From NCBI GenBank assembly GCA_046048875.1, contig JBJOFG010000014.1, forward strand, positions 484,996 through 548,995: a stretch of 64,000 nucleotides of DNA, written 5' to 3'. Made by a program: the position numbers and the translations under genes. Below, in pieces: positions 8,240-16,780 of this stretch (the stretch's first letter is position 1; each line of letters starts with the position of its first letter). This DNA is from CAIZGX01 sp046048875 (GTDB taxonomy: Bacteria; Bacteroidota; Bacteroidia; Flavobacteriales_D; Sanyastnellaceae). The notes below the pieces were generated by a model, which worked only from the letters and a program-made list of their open reading frames with translations, had not been told where the DNA came from and ran no database searches.

Positions 8240-10281
8240 ATTTTCGATTTCCAAAGTTTAATGAATACGATTTCCAATGCGAGGAAAAATAGCGCTGCGT
8301 AGATTAAATATTTCCACAATGAAATTCCACCTCCGAGTTCCGTGGCCAACGATTGCAGCATTTCAGCGTTGGCATCTTTGATAGAAAATTCTGTGAGTCC
8401 GATTTGTTGAGCTAATTTCATAAGTTCTCCTCCAGAAATTAGGTCGACACTGCTTTCAGCATTGTTAAAGTTCATGGCCAATGGCATGAGGTTAACGCTA
8501 TTTTCTTTCAATGCATAAAATCCAGATTCGTTTATTTCTGTTGGAAGAAATACTTCGGTTTGTCCGCCAACATTTCGCGATTGTGCAATGAAAGATCTCG
8601 AGTTGTTGGTACTGCTTATTTCGAAAAGTCCTTCTGCAGTAGTAGGGGTATGACTTAAGGTAATGAATGATTCTTTTCCCAATTGGTAATAGAGCTGCTG
8701 CGCGGCAGCACTAGTCTCCGCTGCACGAAGCAAGCTCACGGGGAACAAGGCATGCGAAAGAAAAGTACTTTCCGTTTTCAAAGCGGAAACGGCACAAACA
8801 AAAAGTCTTCCTTTTCCGAAATTGGTTTGAGCTAGAAGTGGGGTATTATCTTGAAAAGATATGAGAGGAATCGATTGAAGATTTCCATTGTTCAATGGGA
8901 AGTGAAGACTGGCGGAGGGAAGTGAGGCGTTGTTCTGAAGGCGCTCAAAAGCTGGACTGTAAAACGAATTGTTTAAGTCAACCGTAATGGCAGAAAGAGC
9001 AGTGTTCGATTTAGCGCCGAGTTGAACGCTGTTGCATCTTCCCAACAGATTGTTGTAACTCAATAAATCTGAAACCGAGTGAGGCACGAGGAATGCTGTT
9101 CCACCTTGCTCAATGTAGCTCGAAAGATCTCCAATAAGCTGTGGCGAAAGAGACTGCACGCCTTGAACAACAATGAAATTTGATGATTGAATGGCTTCAG
9201 TGCTTACCGACGAAGCGTTAACAGTGTTGAAATTGTATTGAGGGTCCTCGGAAAAGAGTTGAGCAATGCTTTGTTGTTCACTTCCGATAATATTCAGGAT
9301 ATTAATTTTTTCGGAAATTGTATATGCGAAATAATGCACGTCGTCGAATACGAGCGGGAAATCATTGATTCGCACACTTCCATAATGAAATCCAGTTTGA
9401 GTTGTACTAAAGGCAACAGGCACAGTAGCAATGCCATTGCCAGGAAGCGAAACGGCACTCACTGCTTTTTGAATGCCATCTAGCTCAACGCTCAAGGGAA
9501 CATTGCTAATTTCTTCTGAACTGTGATTTTGAATAACAACTAGGAGCGTATCCGAGTTGTTTAAAATTCTTTGTGGGGTGGAGAAGCAGATTGAATCGAT
9601 ACTAATGTTTTTTTGCTTTTGAAGTGTAGCAGGTATGGCGGTTACATTTTCATTTTGGACATTGGTAATATCCTGAATGTCGAAGGTGTTTCTTTGAAAA
9701 TCGGATATCCAATAATACAAGTGAATGTCGGCAGCAGATTTTTCAAGTAGGTCCCGTTGTCTGTCGAATACTGAACTGATTTGTTTTGTTTCGGGACTGA
9801 AGGAAATGTCTTGAATACTCTGTAAAGCTTCGTCTTTAGAAAGTAGGCGTTGGTCGGAACCTTTGAAGTTATTCGATATAATTTGAAAACGATCGTTGTT
9901 TGAAAACGAACTAACAAGCGCACTTGCTTTTTGTTTGGACGTTTCTAAAAACGATACACCGTCTTGTTGCCCTTGCATACTCAGACTATTGTCGATATAG
10001 ACACTCACAGCTCTGGAGCCGTTCATCTTTTCGCTAAGTGCGGTTGGGAAAAAAGGTTGAGCAAAAGCAAGTATAAGTGCAGCAAAGGCAAGGAGTCTGC
10101 AAATAAGAATAATGAGGTGGCGAATCTTCGACGACTTAGTCGTTTCAGACTTGACTTCTTTCAAAAATGAAACATTGGAAAAAGCGATTTTCTTATACCT
10201 ACGGAAATTAAAGAGGTGGATAAGAACCGGAACGGCTAGTGCAGTAAGGGCCCAAAGTATTTCGGGATGTACGAATCGCAT
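8236..10281 (-). CDS. BatA-domain membrane protein (Bat aerotolerance/VWA type)
   Basis: 681 residues. The N-terminus has the BatA signature: hydrophobic segment, HLFNFRRYKKIAFSNV, FL, then a second hydrophobic helix (about residues 57-77) ending in AQPFFP. A von Willebrand-like region starts with VYIDNSLSM, resembling a DxSxS MIDAS motif. A last TM helix sits just before the C-terminus (YAALFFLALEIVFI). The long middle part has beta-rich periplasmic character. In Bacteroidota such proteins occur with MoxR/VWA clusters and are linked to stress tolerance; here the only partner is the dihydroorotase-like gene, coupled by ATGA. Start at 10281 (MRFVHPEILW) matches the family better than 10293. 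Confidence 0.85.
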   Translation of the reverse strand: MRFVHPEILWALTALAVPVLIHLFNFRRYKKIAFSNVSFLKEVKSETTKSSKIRHLIILICRLLAFAALILAFAQPFFPTALSEKMNGSRAVSVYIDNSLSMQGQQDGVSFLETSKQKASALVSSFSNNDRFQIISNNFKGSDQRLLSKDEALQSIQDISFSPETKQISSVFDRQRDLLEKSAADIHLYYWISDFQRNTFDIQDITNVQNENVTAIPATLQKQKNISIDSICFSTPQRILNNSDTLLVVIQNHSSEEISNVPLSVELDGIQKAVSAVSLPGNGIATVPVAFSTTQTGFHYGSVRINDFPLVFDDVHYFAYTISEKINILNIIGSEQQSIAQLFSEDPQYNFNTVNASSVSTEAIQSSNFIVVQGVQSLSPQLIGDLSSYIEQGGTAFLVPHSVSDLLSYNNLLGRCNSVQLGAKSNTALSAITVDLNNSFYSPAFERLQNNASLPSASLHFPLNNGNLQSIPLISFQDNTPLLAQTNFGKGRLFVCAVSALKTESTFLSHALFPVSLLRAAETSAAAQQLYYQLGKESFITLSHTPTTAEGLFEISSTNNSRSFIAQSRNVGGQTEVFLPTEINESGFYALKENSVNLMPLAMNFNNAESSVDLISGGELMKLAQQIGLTEFSIKDANAEMLQSLATELGGGISLWKYLIYAALFFLALEIVFIKLWKSKI

Positions 10282-10312
10282 TTCGAAGCTCAAAGATAGC
10301 GAATAGATTTCG

Positions 10313-10320
10313 TATTTTCG
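10313..10320 (+). promoter_or_regulatory. -7 box four bases before the PLP-enzyme start codon
   Basis: TATTTTCG fits TAnnTTyG and ends four bases before the ATG at 10325, which would place transcription start at or next to the start codon. No clear TTG lies at the -33 position. Confidence 0.45.
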
Positions 10321-10324
10321 GCAA

Positions 10325-11566
10325 ATGGAAAAGAAACACCCCGAGTCATGGATGATGAGCCACGGCTACAATCCGAAATGGAGCGAAGGTTCTGTAAAGA
10401 CACCGATCTTCCAAACTTCGACTTTCGTTTTTAATACAGCTGCTGAAGGAAAGAGATTTTTCGCGTTGGCTTACGGAAAAGATACCATGAATGAAGGTGA
10501 GCAATTGGGCCTTATCTACAGTCGATTGAACAATCCTAATTTACAGATTTTAGAAGAGCGCCTGGCACTTTGGGAAGGCGCGGACGAAGCCGCAACTTTT
10601 GAGAGTGGAATGAGTGCCATTGCCACAACCATGCTTGCGTATTTGCGTCCAGGCGATATTTTGGTGTGCAGCCATCCAACGTACGGAGGAACACATCATT
10701 TCATTCATCAAGTATTGATTGATTTCGGAATTCAATGGGAGTCTTTCGGTCCGAACGATTCGTTGGATGAATTGTACGATCGTCTTCATTCTCAAAATAA
10801 ATTAAGTCGTGTCAAGATGGTATTCACTGAAACGCCCGCCAATCCGACCAATCACTTGTTCGATTTAAAAGCGATTCAAGACTTCAGAAATAAAATTGAA
10901 GCCACTTCGGGAAATAAAGTTTTGTATGCGGTAGACAACACCTACATGGGGCCTATTTGGCAGAAGCCAATGGAGTGGGGAGCAGATGTTGTTTGTTACA
11001 GTGCAACGAAGTATCTGAGCGGACACAGCGATTTAATTGCAGGTGTTACCGTTGGTAAAAAAGAGCACATAACAGCGATTAAGACACTGCGAACGTTTTT
11101 AGGAAATATGATTGCGCCATATACAGCTTGGTTGTTAACCCGTAGCATTGAGACGTTGAAGATTCGAATGGATCAACAAACGAAGAACGCCGTCGATGTT
11201 GTAGAGTTCTTGTTGCACCATCCGAAAGTGGAGCAGGTATTTTTCCCTGGATTACCAACCAATTCACCGCAGCAAATTGCGATTTATAAAGAGCAATGCA
11301 AAGCGCCCGGAGCCATGATTAGTTTCAATGTTCGCGGAGGCGAAGAAGAAGCTTTTCGTGTTTTAGACAACTGTAAACTGATTAAGTTGGCGGTAAGTTT
11401 AGGAAGCAATGAAAGCCTTGCGCAGCATCCGTTTTCAATGACGCATGCCGATGTTCCGGATGAGGATAAGGTGGGAATGGGAATCACAGAAGGTATGATT
11501 CGTTTGAGTGTTGGAATTGAAAATTCAGAAGATATTATCGCAGACTTGGCGCAAGCATTGAGTTAA
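10325..11566 (+). CDS. Cystathionine gamma-synthase/lyase family PLP-dependent enzyme
   Basis: 413-residue Cys/Met-metabolism PLP enzyme (fold type I). Visible active-site features: Tyr65-Ser-Arg67 (the YxR that contacts PLP of the neighbouring subunit), the Gly-rich phosphate-binding stretch ESGMSAI, Asp204 in VDNTYM, and the Schiff-base Lys229 in SATKYLSGHSD. Members convert cystathionine, methionine or O-acyl-homoserine, and the sequence alone does not choose between synthase and lyase activity. An insertion around residues 50-62 (KDTMNEGEQLG) distinguishes it from the core E. coli MetB/MetC. It is a single-gene unit bounded by a promoter box and a strong bidirectional terminator. Confidence 0.88.
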   Translation: MEKKHPESWMMSHGYNPKWSEGSVKTPIFQTSTFVFNTAAEGKRFFALAYGKDTMNEGEQLGLIYSRLNNPNLQILEERLALWEGADEAATFESGMSAIATTMLAYLRPGDILVCSHPTYGGTHHFIHQVLIDFGIQWESFGPNDSLDELYDRLHSQNKLSRVKMVFTETPANPTNHLFDLKAIQDFRNKIEATSGNKVLYAVDNTYMGPIWQKPMEWGADVVCYSATKYLSGHSDLIAGVTVGKKEHITAIKTLRTFLGNMIAPYTAWLLTRSIETLKIRMDQQTKNAVDVVEFLLHHPKVEQVFFPGLPTNSPQQIAIYKEQCKAPGAMISFNVRGGEEEAFRVLDNCKLIKLAVSLGSNESLAQHPFSMTHADVPDEDKVGMGITEGMIRLSVGIENSEDIIADLAQALS

Positions 11567-11586
11567 AATGTTTATTGTGTGAAATG

Positions 11587-11614
11587 AAAACGCCCGCATG
11601 CGCGGGCGTTTTTG
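11587..11614. terminator. Bidirectional terminator between the PLP enzyme and rny
   Basis: Stem CGCCCGC / GCGGGCG (11591-11597 with 11602-11608), loop ATGC, flanked by AAAA on one side and a T run on the other, so it can work for both convergent genes. Confidence 0.9.
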
Positions 11615-11632
11615 TTCGTCTATCTTTCGAGA

Positions 11633-13177
11633 TTATCTCGCAATACCTACAGCACGTTTTTCACGGATAACCGTTACACGCACTTGGCCAGGATATGTCA
11701 TTTCTGTTTCAATGCGTGACGCCAATGAAATAGCCAATGCATCGGCTTGATCATCGGTTACACGATCAGCTTCAACCATCACACGCAACTCACGTCCCGC
11801 TTGAATAGCGAATGATTTAGAAACTCCAGGATATTCCAAAGCTAAGTTCTCTAAATCGCGCAAACGCTGAATGTAAGCTTCAACCACTTCGCGACGAGCA
11901 CCAGGACGAGCGCCTGAGATAGCATCGCAAACTTGAATGATCGGAGCAAGCAAGGTCTTCATTTCAACCTCGTCGTGGTGAGCACCAATAGCGTTACAAA
12001 CATCTGGCTTCTCGCCATATTTTTCAGCCAACTTCATACCCAACACTGCGTGTGGCAATTCGCTCTCGTCGTCTGGAACTTTTCCAATGTCGTGAAGCAA
12101 TCCTGCTCTGCGCGCGGCTTTCGGATTCAATCCTAGTTCGCTTGCCATGGTTGCACAAAGGTTTGCTACCTCGCGGCTGTGTTGCAATAAGTTTTGTCCG
12201 TATGATGAACGGTACTTCATACGACCCACCATGCGAACCAATTCGCTGTGCAGTCCGTGAATGCCCATTTCAATACACGTACGCTTTCCAACTTCAACAA
12301 TCTCTTCTTCAATGTTCTTGCGAACTTTCGCAACAACTTCTTCAATACGCGCCGGGTGAATACGTCCGTCTGTTACCAATTGGTGAAGAGAAAGACGAGC
12401 AATCTCTCTACGAACTGGGTCGAAACAAGAAAGGACAATAGCTTCTGGCGTATCGTCTACAATAATTTCAACTCCGGTTGCTGCTTCCAGTGCGCGAATG
12501 TTACGTCCTTCGCGACCAATGATGCGACCTTTGATTTCATCGTTTTCAATATTGAAAACAGATACGCTATTCTCAACAGCATGCTCAACGGCAGTGCGCT
12601 GAATGGTTTGAATAACAATCTTCTTCGCTTCTTGATTGGCTTTTAATTTCGCCTCGTCAACAATGCCTTGAATTTGCGAAGCACATGCGTTACGCGCGTC
12701 TTCCTTCAACATTTCCATCAATTGTGCTTTCGCAGCATCTGCAGAAAGTTTCGAAAGGTCTTCGAGTTGAGCAATGATTTTCTGTTGTGATTTTTCTAAA
12801 TCGGCAGATTTCTTCTCGTTCAGTTCGATCAACTTTGTCGCATTTTCTTTTTGAGCTTCGGCTTCTTTTTCTTTGCGCTTCAGTTGTTCTTGTTGTTGTG
12901 AAATTTCGCGTTCGCGATTTTTGATGCGGTCTTCCGCTTGTTTCACTTTGTTGTTCTTCTCGCTAACCTCACGGTCATGTTGCGACTTCAATTCCAAAAA
13001 TTTCTCTTTGGCTTGAAGAATTTTTTTCTCTTTAAGGGTTTCTCCTTCTTTCTTCGCCTCTTCAATAATGCCGTCTTTTTTAGACTTTAACGCACCATTC
13101 AATACAAAGTAGGTAAGAAGAGCACCACTGATTACTCCGGTAATTGAGCAAACAATAATCAATACACTGCCATCCAT
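11633..13177 (-). CDS. rny: Ribonuclease Y
   Basis: Membrane-anchored endoribonuclease that starts mRNA decay. Domains in order: N-terminal TM helix (about 4-24), long charged coiled coil (about 35-200), KH domain with the IIGREGRNIRALE loop, and HD domain with the LLHDIGK metal-binding pair and ESELPHAV. The C-terminus ends in VIREKRAVGIAR as in other RNase Y proteins. The frame is open up to an ATG at 13204, but the ATG at 13177 (MDGSVLIIV) gives the typical family start with the anchor at the very N-terminus, so I use that (514 residues). zapA is upstream on the same strand with about 76 bases between. Confidence 0.95.
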   Translation of the reverse strand: MDGSVLIIVCSITGVISGALLTYFVLNGALKSKKDGIIEEAKKEGETLKEKKILQAKEKFLELKSQHDREVSEKNNKVKQAEDRIKNREREISQQQEQLKRKEKEAEAQKENATKLIELNEKKSADLEKSQQKIIAQLEDLSKLSADAAKAQLMEMLKEDARNACASQIQGIVDEAKLKANQEAKKIVIQTIQRTAVEHAVENSVSVFNIENDEIKGRIIGREGRNIRALEAATGVEIIVDDTPEAIVLSCFDPVRREIARLSLHQLVTDGRIHPARIEEVVAKVRKNIEEEIVEVGKRTCIEMGIHGLHSELVRMVGRMKYRSSYGQNLLQHSREVANLCATMASELGLNPKAARRAGLLHDIGKVPDDESELPHAVLGMKLAEKYGEKPDVCNAIGAHHDEVEMKTLLAPIIQVCDAISGARPGARREVVEAYIQRLRDLENLALEYPGVSKSFAIQAGRELRVMVEADRVTDDQADALAISLASRIETEMTYPGQVRVTVIREKRAVGIAR

Positions 13178-13204
13178 ACGACATAAAGTATTAGTGTTCC
13201 ACAT

Positions 13205-13222
13205 GCGGACGTTCGGGTCCGT
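13205..13222 (-). other. Short hairpin in the zapA-rny interval
   Basis: CGGAC (13206-13210) pairs with GTCCG (13217-13221) around a six-base loop, plus a possible G-U pair. It lies in the presumed 5' leader of rny. It is not followed by a long T run on the transcribed strand, so it is more likely a leader structure or small-RNA element than a strong terminator. Confidence 0.35.
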
Positions 13223-13253
13223 TTCCTAAAGCAGAGGATAAGAGATGGGTGGA

Positions 13254-13613
13254 CTAGCTGGCCAGGTAACCGTTTACGAGGTTCTCTAATGCTGAGAATT
13301 GCTCGGTATAATCGGGTGCGGCAGCTTCTTTTTCAATCACAACTTCTTTCTCAACAATGACTTCCTTTTCCACCACAACCTCAACGGTTTTCTCAATAAC
13401 CTGAGCTGGGGTGTTGTTTAGTTTTGTTATGATTTGTAAAGCCGCCATGGCTAGTAAATCTCCTCTGTCTTTTACTCCATAGTTTTTCTGAAACAAGGAA
13501 ACGGCCTCATCCAATTGCGCCTCAGCTTTGCGGATCGCAGCTTCTTCTGAAGCCTTCACCGAGAGGGGGTAGTTTCTACCAGCAATGGATATTTGTAAGG
13601 TTACTTCGCTCAT
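13254..13613 (-). CDS. zapA: Cell division protein ZapA with a charged insertion
   Basis: 119 residues. The N-terminal part (QISIAGRNYPLSVKASEEAAIRKAEAQL, read as two halves) is the ZapA fold, which binds and bundles FtsZ at the division ring. Residues about 45-65 (DLLAMAALQIITKLN) form the usual helical dimerisation region. Residues about 72-97 are a repetitive Glu/Lys/Val segment (VVVEKEVIVEKEVVIEKE) before a short C-terminal helix, which makes it longer than the ~95-110 residues of most ZapA proteins. Gene order coiled-coil protein, zapA, rny is on one strand. Confidence 0.85.
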   Translation of the reverse strand: MSEVTLQISIAGRNYPLSVKASEEAAIRKAEAQLDEAVSLFQKNYGVKDRGDLLAMAALQIITKLNNTPAQVIEKTVEVVVEKEVIVEKEVVIEKEAAAPDYTEQFSALENLVNGYLAS

Positions 13614-13620
13614 TGTTCCA

Positions 13621-13914
13621 CTATTTGTTTAATAGTAAAAGACATTCATCTATCTCTTTTACCAAAGCGTTGATTCTCTGCTTGGTTGAATGAACATGAT
13701 CTATTTGCGTTTCATTCCTCAACGATTGGTTTGCTTCTAACTCTTCTATTTTAACATTCAAGTCTTCGATTTGCGATTGAAGACCTTTGTTGATTTTGTA
13801 TACCGAAGCCAATTCTTCGTTCACCTTAGCCAATGCATTTACAGCATTGCGCTTGGCTTCACCCAGTTCGTGAATTTTTGCCGTAAGTGTTTCAAAGTTT
13901 TGAGCCGATTCCAT
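13621..13914 (-). CDS. Small coiled-coil protein upstream of zapA
   Basis: 97 residues using ATG 13914 (MESAQNFETL); the frame is open to 13956 but that extension contains the probable promoter box. Almost the whole chain is a heptad-like helix rich in Glu, Lys, Leu and Asn (about residues 5-90). It ends seven bases before the zapA start, so it is probably co-transcribed. A ZapB-like or FtsB-like division partner would fit the context, but no specific family was recognised. Confidence 0.7.
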   Translation of the reverse strand: MESAQNFETLTAKIHELGEAKRNAVNALAKVNEELASVYKINKGLQSQIEDLNVKIEELEANQSLRNETQIDHVHSTKQRINALVKEIDECLLLLNK

Positions 13915-13943
13915 AAATACGTATAGCTTTTGTTGAAGCACCA

Positions 13944-13951
13944 CAAAGTTA
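13944..13951 (-). promoter_or_regulatory. -7 box for the coiled coil-zapA-rny operon
   Basis: On the minus strand TAACTTTG matches TAnnTTTG exactly, 29 bases before the ATG at 13914. This favours the 13914 start over 13956. Confidence 0.45.
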
Positions 13952-14052
13952 GTCAAAAAGAACCCAAGGACATTGCCTTTTTTTCCTCAACCCCTGTGAA
14001 TAAAATTGAACGGGTTGAATCCGTTGAATGCTTTTTCTGTGCACTTTGCAGT

Positions 14053-15744
14053 ATGGTTTTCAGCAATTTGAATTCGAGTCGATTTTTGATTCTTACGTTT
14101 TGTCTTTTTGCAACTTTTGCACAAGGGCAAAAATGGACGTGCGGTTCACCATTGGATATACCTCTGGAGCTAGCGGGTTCTTTTGCTGAAATTCGTTCGA
14201 ATCACTTCCATTCAGGAATGGATTTAAGAACCGAGCAGCGCGAAGGTCTGCCGGTCTATTGCGCTGCCGATGGATACGTTTCGAGAATTAAAATTTCACC
14301 GTTTGGATATGGCAAAGCCATCTATGTGACACATCCCGAAGGTTATGTGACCGTATACGCCCATCTTCAAAAATTCAATCGGGAAATTGATTCGCTCGTG
14401 CGACTTCAACATGAAATAAAAGAATCGTATGACATCGATTGGTATTTGAAGGAAGGACAAATTAAATTGAAGCGCGGAGAGCACATTGCATGGAGTGGTA
14501 ATTCGGGTGGAAGTGGAGGACCGCATTTGCACTTCGAGGTGCGCGACAGAAGAACCGAACAGTGCCTAGACCCCATGCGATTTGGATTGCCTGTTCGCGA
14601 TACGTTGGCTCCTGTCTTTGAATCGTTCAGCGCTTGGAGTGGTTTTAAAGCGAGTGAGATTCAAACGAATCAACTTCCGTCAATCGGACATTTTGTAACG
14701 GGAAGAGGAGCGTCGGACACCTTGCCGCTTGAGATTGAGCCCGGAAAATTGGAGTTGGCCGTTTCCATTGTTGATCGGTATCTCAGTGGAAGTGGTGATT
14801 GTGGAGTGAAGTCTTTAAAGGTTTTCGTAGACGGAAATATATTTTACCGAATGGAAATTCGGTCGGTGAATTTCAATACAACAAAGGCTGTAAACGGATT
14901 TGTCCCTTTGGGTATTTACAAGTCGAAGTCGGGACAATGGTATCGCTGTTCCGTTCCAAAGCAAACACCGTTGAAGGAAGAAGTGAGTATGCTCTCTGTT
15001 CCTATTGAAATTCGAGATTCACTCATTCACAGCATTCGTTTCGAAACCGAAGACTGGAAGGGGAACGTAGCGACTGCTGTTGGATTTGTGCAGGCTGTTT
15101 TGCCCAATGCTCCAAAGCATGCGAATACGATATCACTGAAAGCGGGTGAAGAAAAAATAATTGTAACGCGTTCGGGGAAAATAACCTTTCAAAAAGAAAC
15201 GCTGTTTGATGACACGGAGTTGCTTTTGTTTGAACCTGTTTTCGATTCGCTCATGCCTCCGGTTGTGGAAATAGGTCACGAAGGAATTGCTTTGTTTTCA
15301 CCGGTGAAAATTCAATTCAATTTGAATGAAATGACACCTGAGCAAAGGAAGAAAGTTGTTGTGATTCACGGAAACTATTCCAAAAGAAAATCGATTGGTG
15401 GAAATGTTGAAGGGAATTTCATTGTGGCAAGTTCATCGAACCTCGGAAGCTTCACGTATGCAGTAGATTCAATGCCGCCAACAGTAGAATTTGTTTCGCA
15501 AGACTTCATTGACACAGATCGAGTTGCGCAAATGAAATTTAGAGTTGCCGATGGATTAAGTGGCATAGAGTCGATTCGTCCCACTTGGAGCAATCAATGG
15601 GTGTATTATGAATATGATGCAAAAAACAATGCCGTGACAGTTGAAATTCCATTAACGCCCATTGAAAATGCAACGAATGAATTCGTATTAAATGTTGCGG
15701 ACAAAGTTGGGAACGAAACCGTTTACAGAAAGAAGTTCAATTAG
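14053..15744 (+). CDS. M23 (LytM/lysostaphin-type) metallopeptidase
   Basis: 563 residues from ATG 14053, which gives a clean signal peptide (hydrophobic 10-24, cleavage after AQG); the frame extends upstream to 13930 without one. The catalytic domain is N-terminal: HxxxD with His53 and Asp57 in HFHSGMD, His104 in YAHLQ, and HxH His158/His160 in GPHLHFEV. These are all zinc ligands and catalytic residues of active peptidoglycan endopeptidases. The remaining ~380 residues are beta-rich, Ig-like in character, without known motif. It likely acts in the periplasm on peptide cross-links. The 3' end overlaps the convergent amidohydrolase by four bases. Confidence 0.92.
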   Translation: MVFSNLNSSRFLILTFCLFATFAQGQKWTCGSPLDIPLELAGSFAEIRSNHFHSGMDLRTEQREGLPVYCAADGYVSRIKISPFGYGKAIYVTHPEGYVTVYAHLQKFNREIDSLVRLQHEIKESYDIDWYLKEGQIKLKRGEHIAWSGNSGGSGGPHLHFEVRDRRTEQCLDPMRFGLPVRDTLAPVFESFSAWSGFKASEIQTNQLPSIGHFVTGRGASDTLPLEIEPGKLELAVSIVDRYLSGSGDCGVKSLKVFVDGNIFYRMEIRSVNFNTTKAVNGFVPLGIYKSKSGQWYRCSVPKQTPLKEEVSMLSVPIEIRDSLIHSIRFETEDWKGNVATAVGFVQAVLPNAPKHANTISLKAGEEKIIVTRSGKITFQKETLFDDTELLLFEPVFDSLMPPVVEIGHEGIALFSPVKIQFNLNEMTPEQRKKVVVIHGNYSKRKSIGGNVEGNFIVASSSNLGSFTYAVDSMPPTVEFVSQDFIDTDRVAQMKFRVADGLSGIESIRPTWSNQWVYYEYDAKNNAVTVEIPLTPIENATNEFVLNVADKVGNETVYRKKFN

Positions 15745-16745
15745 AACATACTCTTTGGAAGGTCGAGCCATTGCAAGGCTGATCCGTGCATGATGTTTTC
15801 CAAATCTGATTGTTCCAATTGCATTTCTTCAATGAATTGTCCAATGTGTAAATCGCCCAGTGGGAAAGGGTAATCGGTTCCAAGCGCAATTTTTTCGGTA
15901 GACTGTTTCGTCATGATGTAACGAAGCAAATCAGCATCGTGCGTTGCGCTGTCGATCCAAAACTTATTCAGGTAATGACTTGGTGCAACGTTGTTATCCA
16001 AGGCCACAAGATCAGGTCTGCAATTAAATCCGTGTTCAATTCTTCCGAGTGTTGGAATGAATGATCCTCCTGCGTGCGCGAACAAAAAACGAAGCTTCGG
16101 AAATTTTTCTATCACACCAGAAAAAATGAGCGAACAAATGGCGCGTGTGGTTTCAGCGGGCATTCCTACTAACCAGGGAAGCCAATATTTCTTCATGTCG
16201 TTTTCGCCCATCATTTCCCACGGGTGCACCATGACACACATGTTTAAGTCTTCGCAAGCTTTCCAGAGCGGAAGAAATTTTTCATCGCTCAAATTTGTTC
16301 CGTTAATGTTGGACCCAATTTGAATACCTCGAAATCCAATTTTCTTTGCGCGTTCCAATTCAGCAATAGCCATTGGAATATCGTTCATGGGAAGAGTAGC
16401 CAATCCGACATAGTTTTTCGGATGCTCTTCCACAATCATAGCAATGTGGTCGTTTAGGAATTCAGAAACCTTCAAGGTGTGTTCAGGTTTCGCCCAATAG
16501 GAAAACAAGACAGGAATGGTGCACACCACTTGAACCTGCGTGTTGTATTTCGCGTACTCTTCAATCCGTAAAACAGGATCCCAACAATTCGATTCAATCT
16601 CACGGAAGAACTGATCGCCTTGCATCATTCGTGCAAAGCCAGTTCTGTGATGATCGAGGTGAATGAATTTTCCATAACCGAACTCCTTGCTCCAATTGGG
16701 CAAGTGGTCGGGCATAATGTGGGTATGGGTATCTATTTTTAGCAC
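15741..16745 (-). CDS. Amidohydrolase family 2, aminocarboxymuconate-semialdehyde decarboxylase-like
   Basis: 334 residues, GTG start at 16745 giving the expected N-terminus MLKIDTHTHIMP with metal ligands His7 and His9. Other landmarks: VHPWEMMG, FAHAGGSF and LGTDYPFPLG (metal-binding His and Asp of the TIM-barrel). Family 2 amidohydrolases include ACMSD, which decarboxylates 2-amino-3-carboxymuconate semialdehyde in the kynurenine branch of tryptophan breakdown. No other kynurenine gene lies in the window, so the substrate is inferred from similarity only. A -7 box lies 17 bases upstream. Confidence 0.82.
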   Translation of the reverse strand: MLKIDTHTHIMPDHLPNWSKEFGYGKFIHLDHHRTGFARMMQGDQFFREIESNCWDPVLRIEEYAKYNTQVQVVCTIPVLFSYWAKPEHTLKVSEFLNDHIAMIVEEHPKNYVGLATLPMNDIPMAIAELERAKKIGFRGIQIGSNINGTNLSDEKFLPLWKACEDLNMCVMVHPWEMMGENDMKKYWLPWLVGMPAETTRAICSLIFSGVIEKFPKLRFLFAHAGGSFIPTLGRIEHGFNCRPDLVALDNNVAPSHYLNKFWIDSATHDADLLRYIMTKQSTEKIALGTDYPFPLGDLHIGQFIEEMQLEQSDLENIMHGSALQWLDLPKSMF

Positions 16746-16762
16746 GGCGGTTTTTGGTGACG

Positions 16763-16770
16763 CGAAGTTA
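16763..16770 (-). promoter_or_regulatory. -7 box for the ACMSD-like gene
   Basis: TAACTTCG on the minus strand, 17 bases before the GTG start at 16745, fits TAnnTTyG. No confident -33 TTG. Confidence 0.35.
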
Positions 16771-16780
16771 AGGCTTTCTT

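Noticed and set aside
13930..14052. N-terminal extension of the M23 peptidase
   Set aside because: The ATG at 14053 begins a proper signal peptide; the extension has none and runs through the promoter box of the opposite operon.
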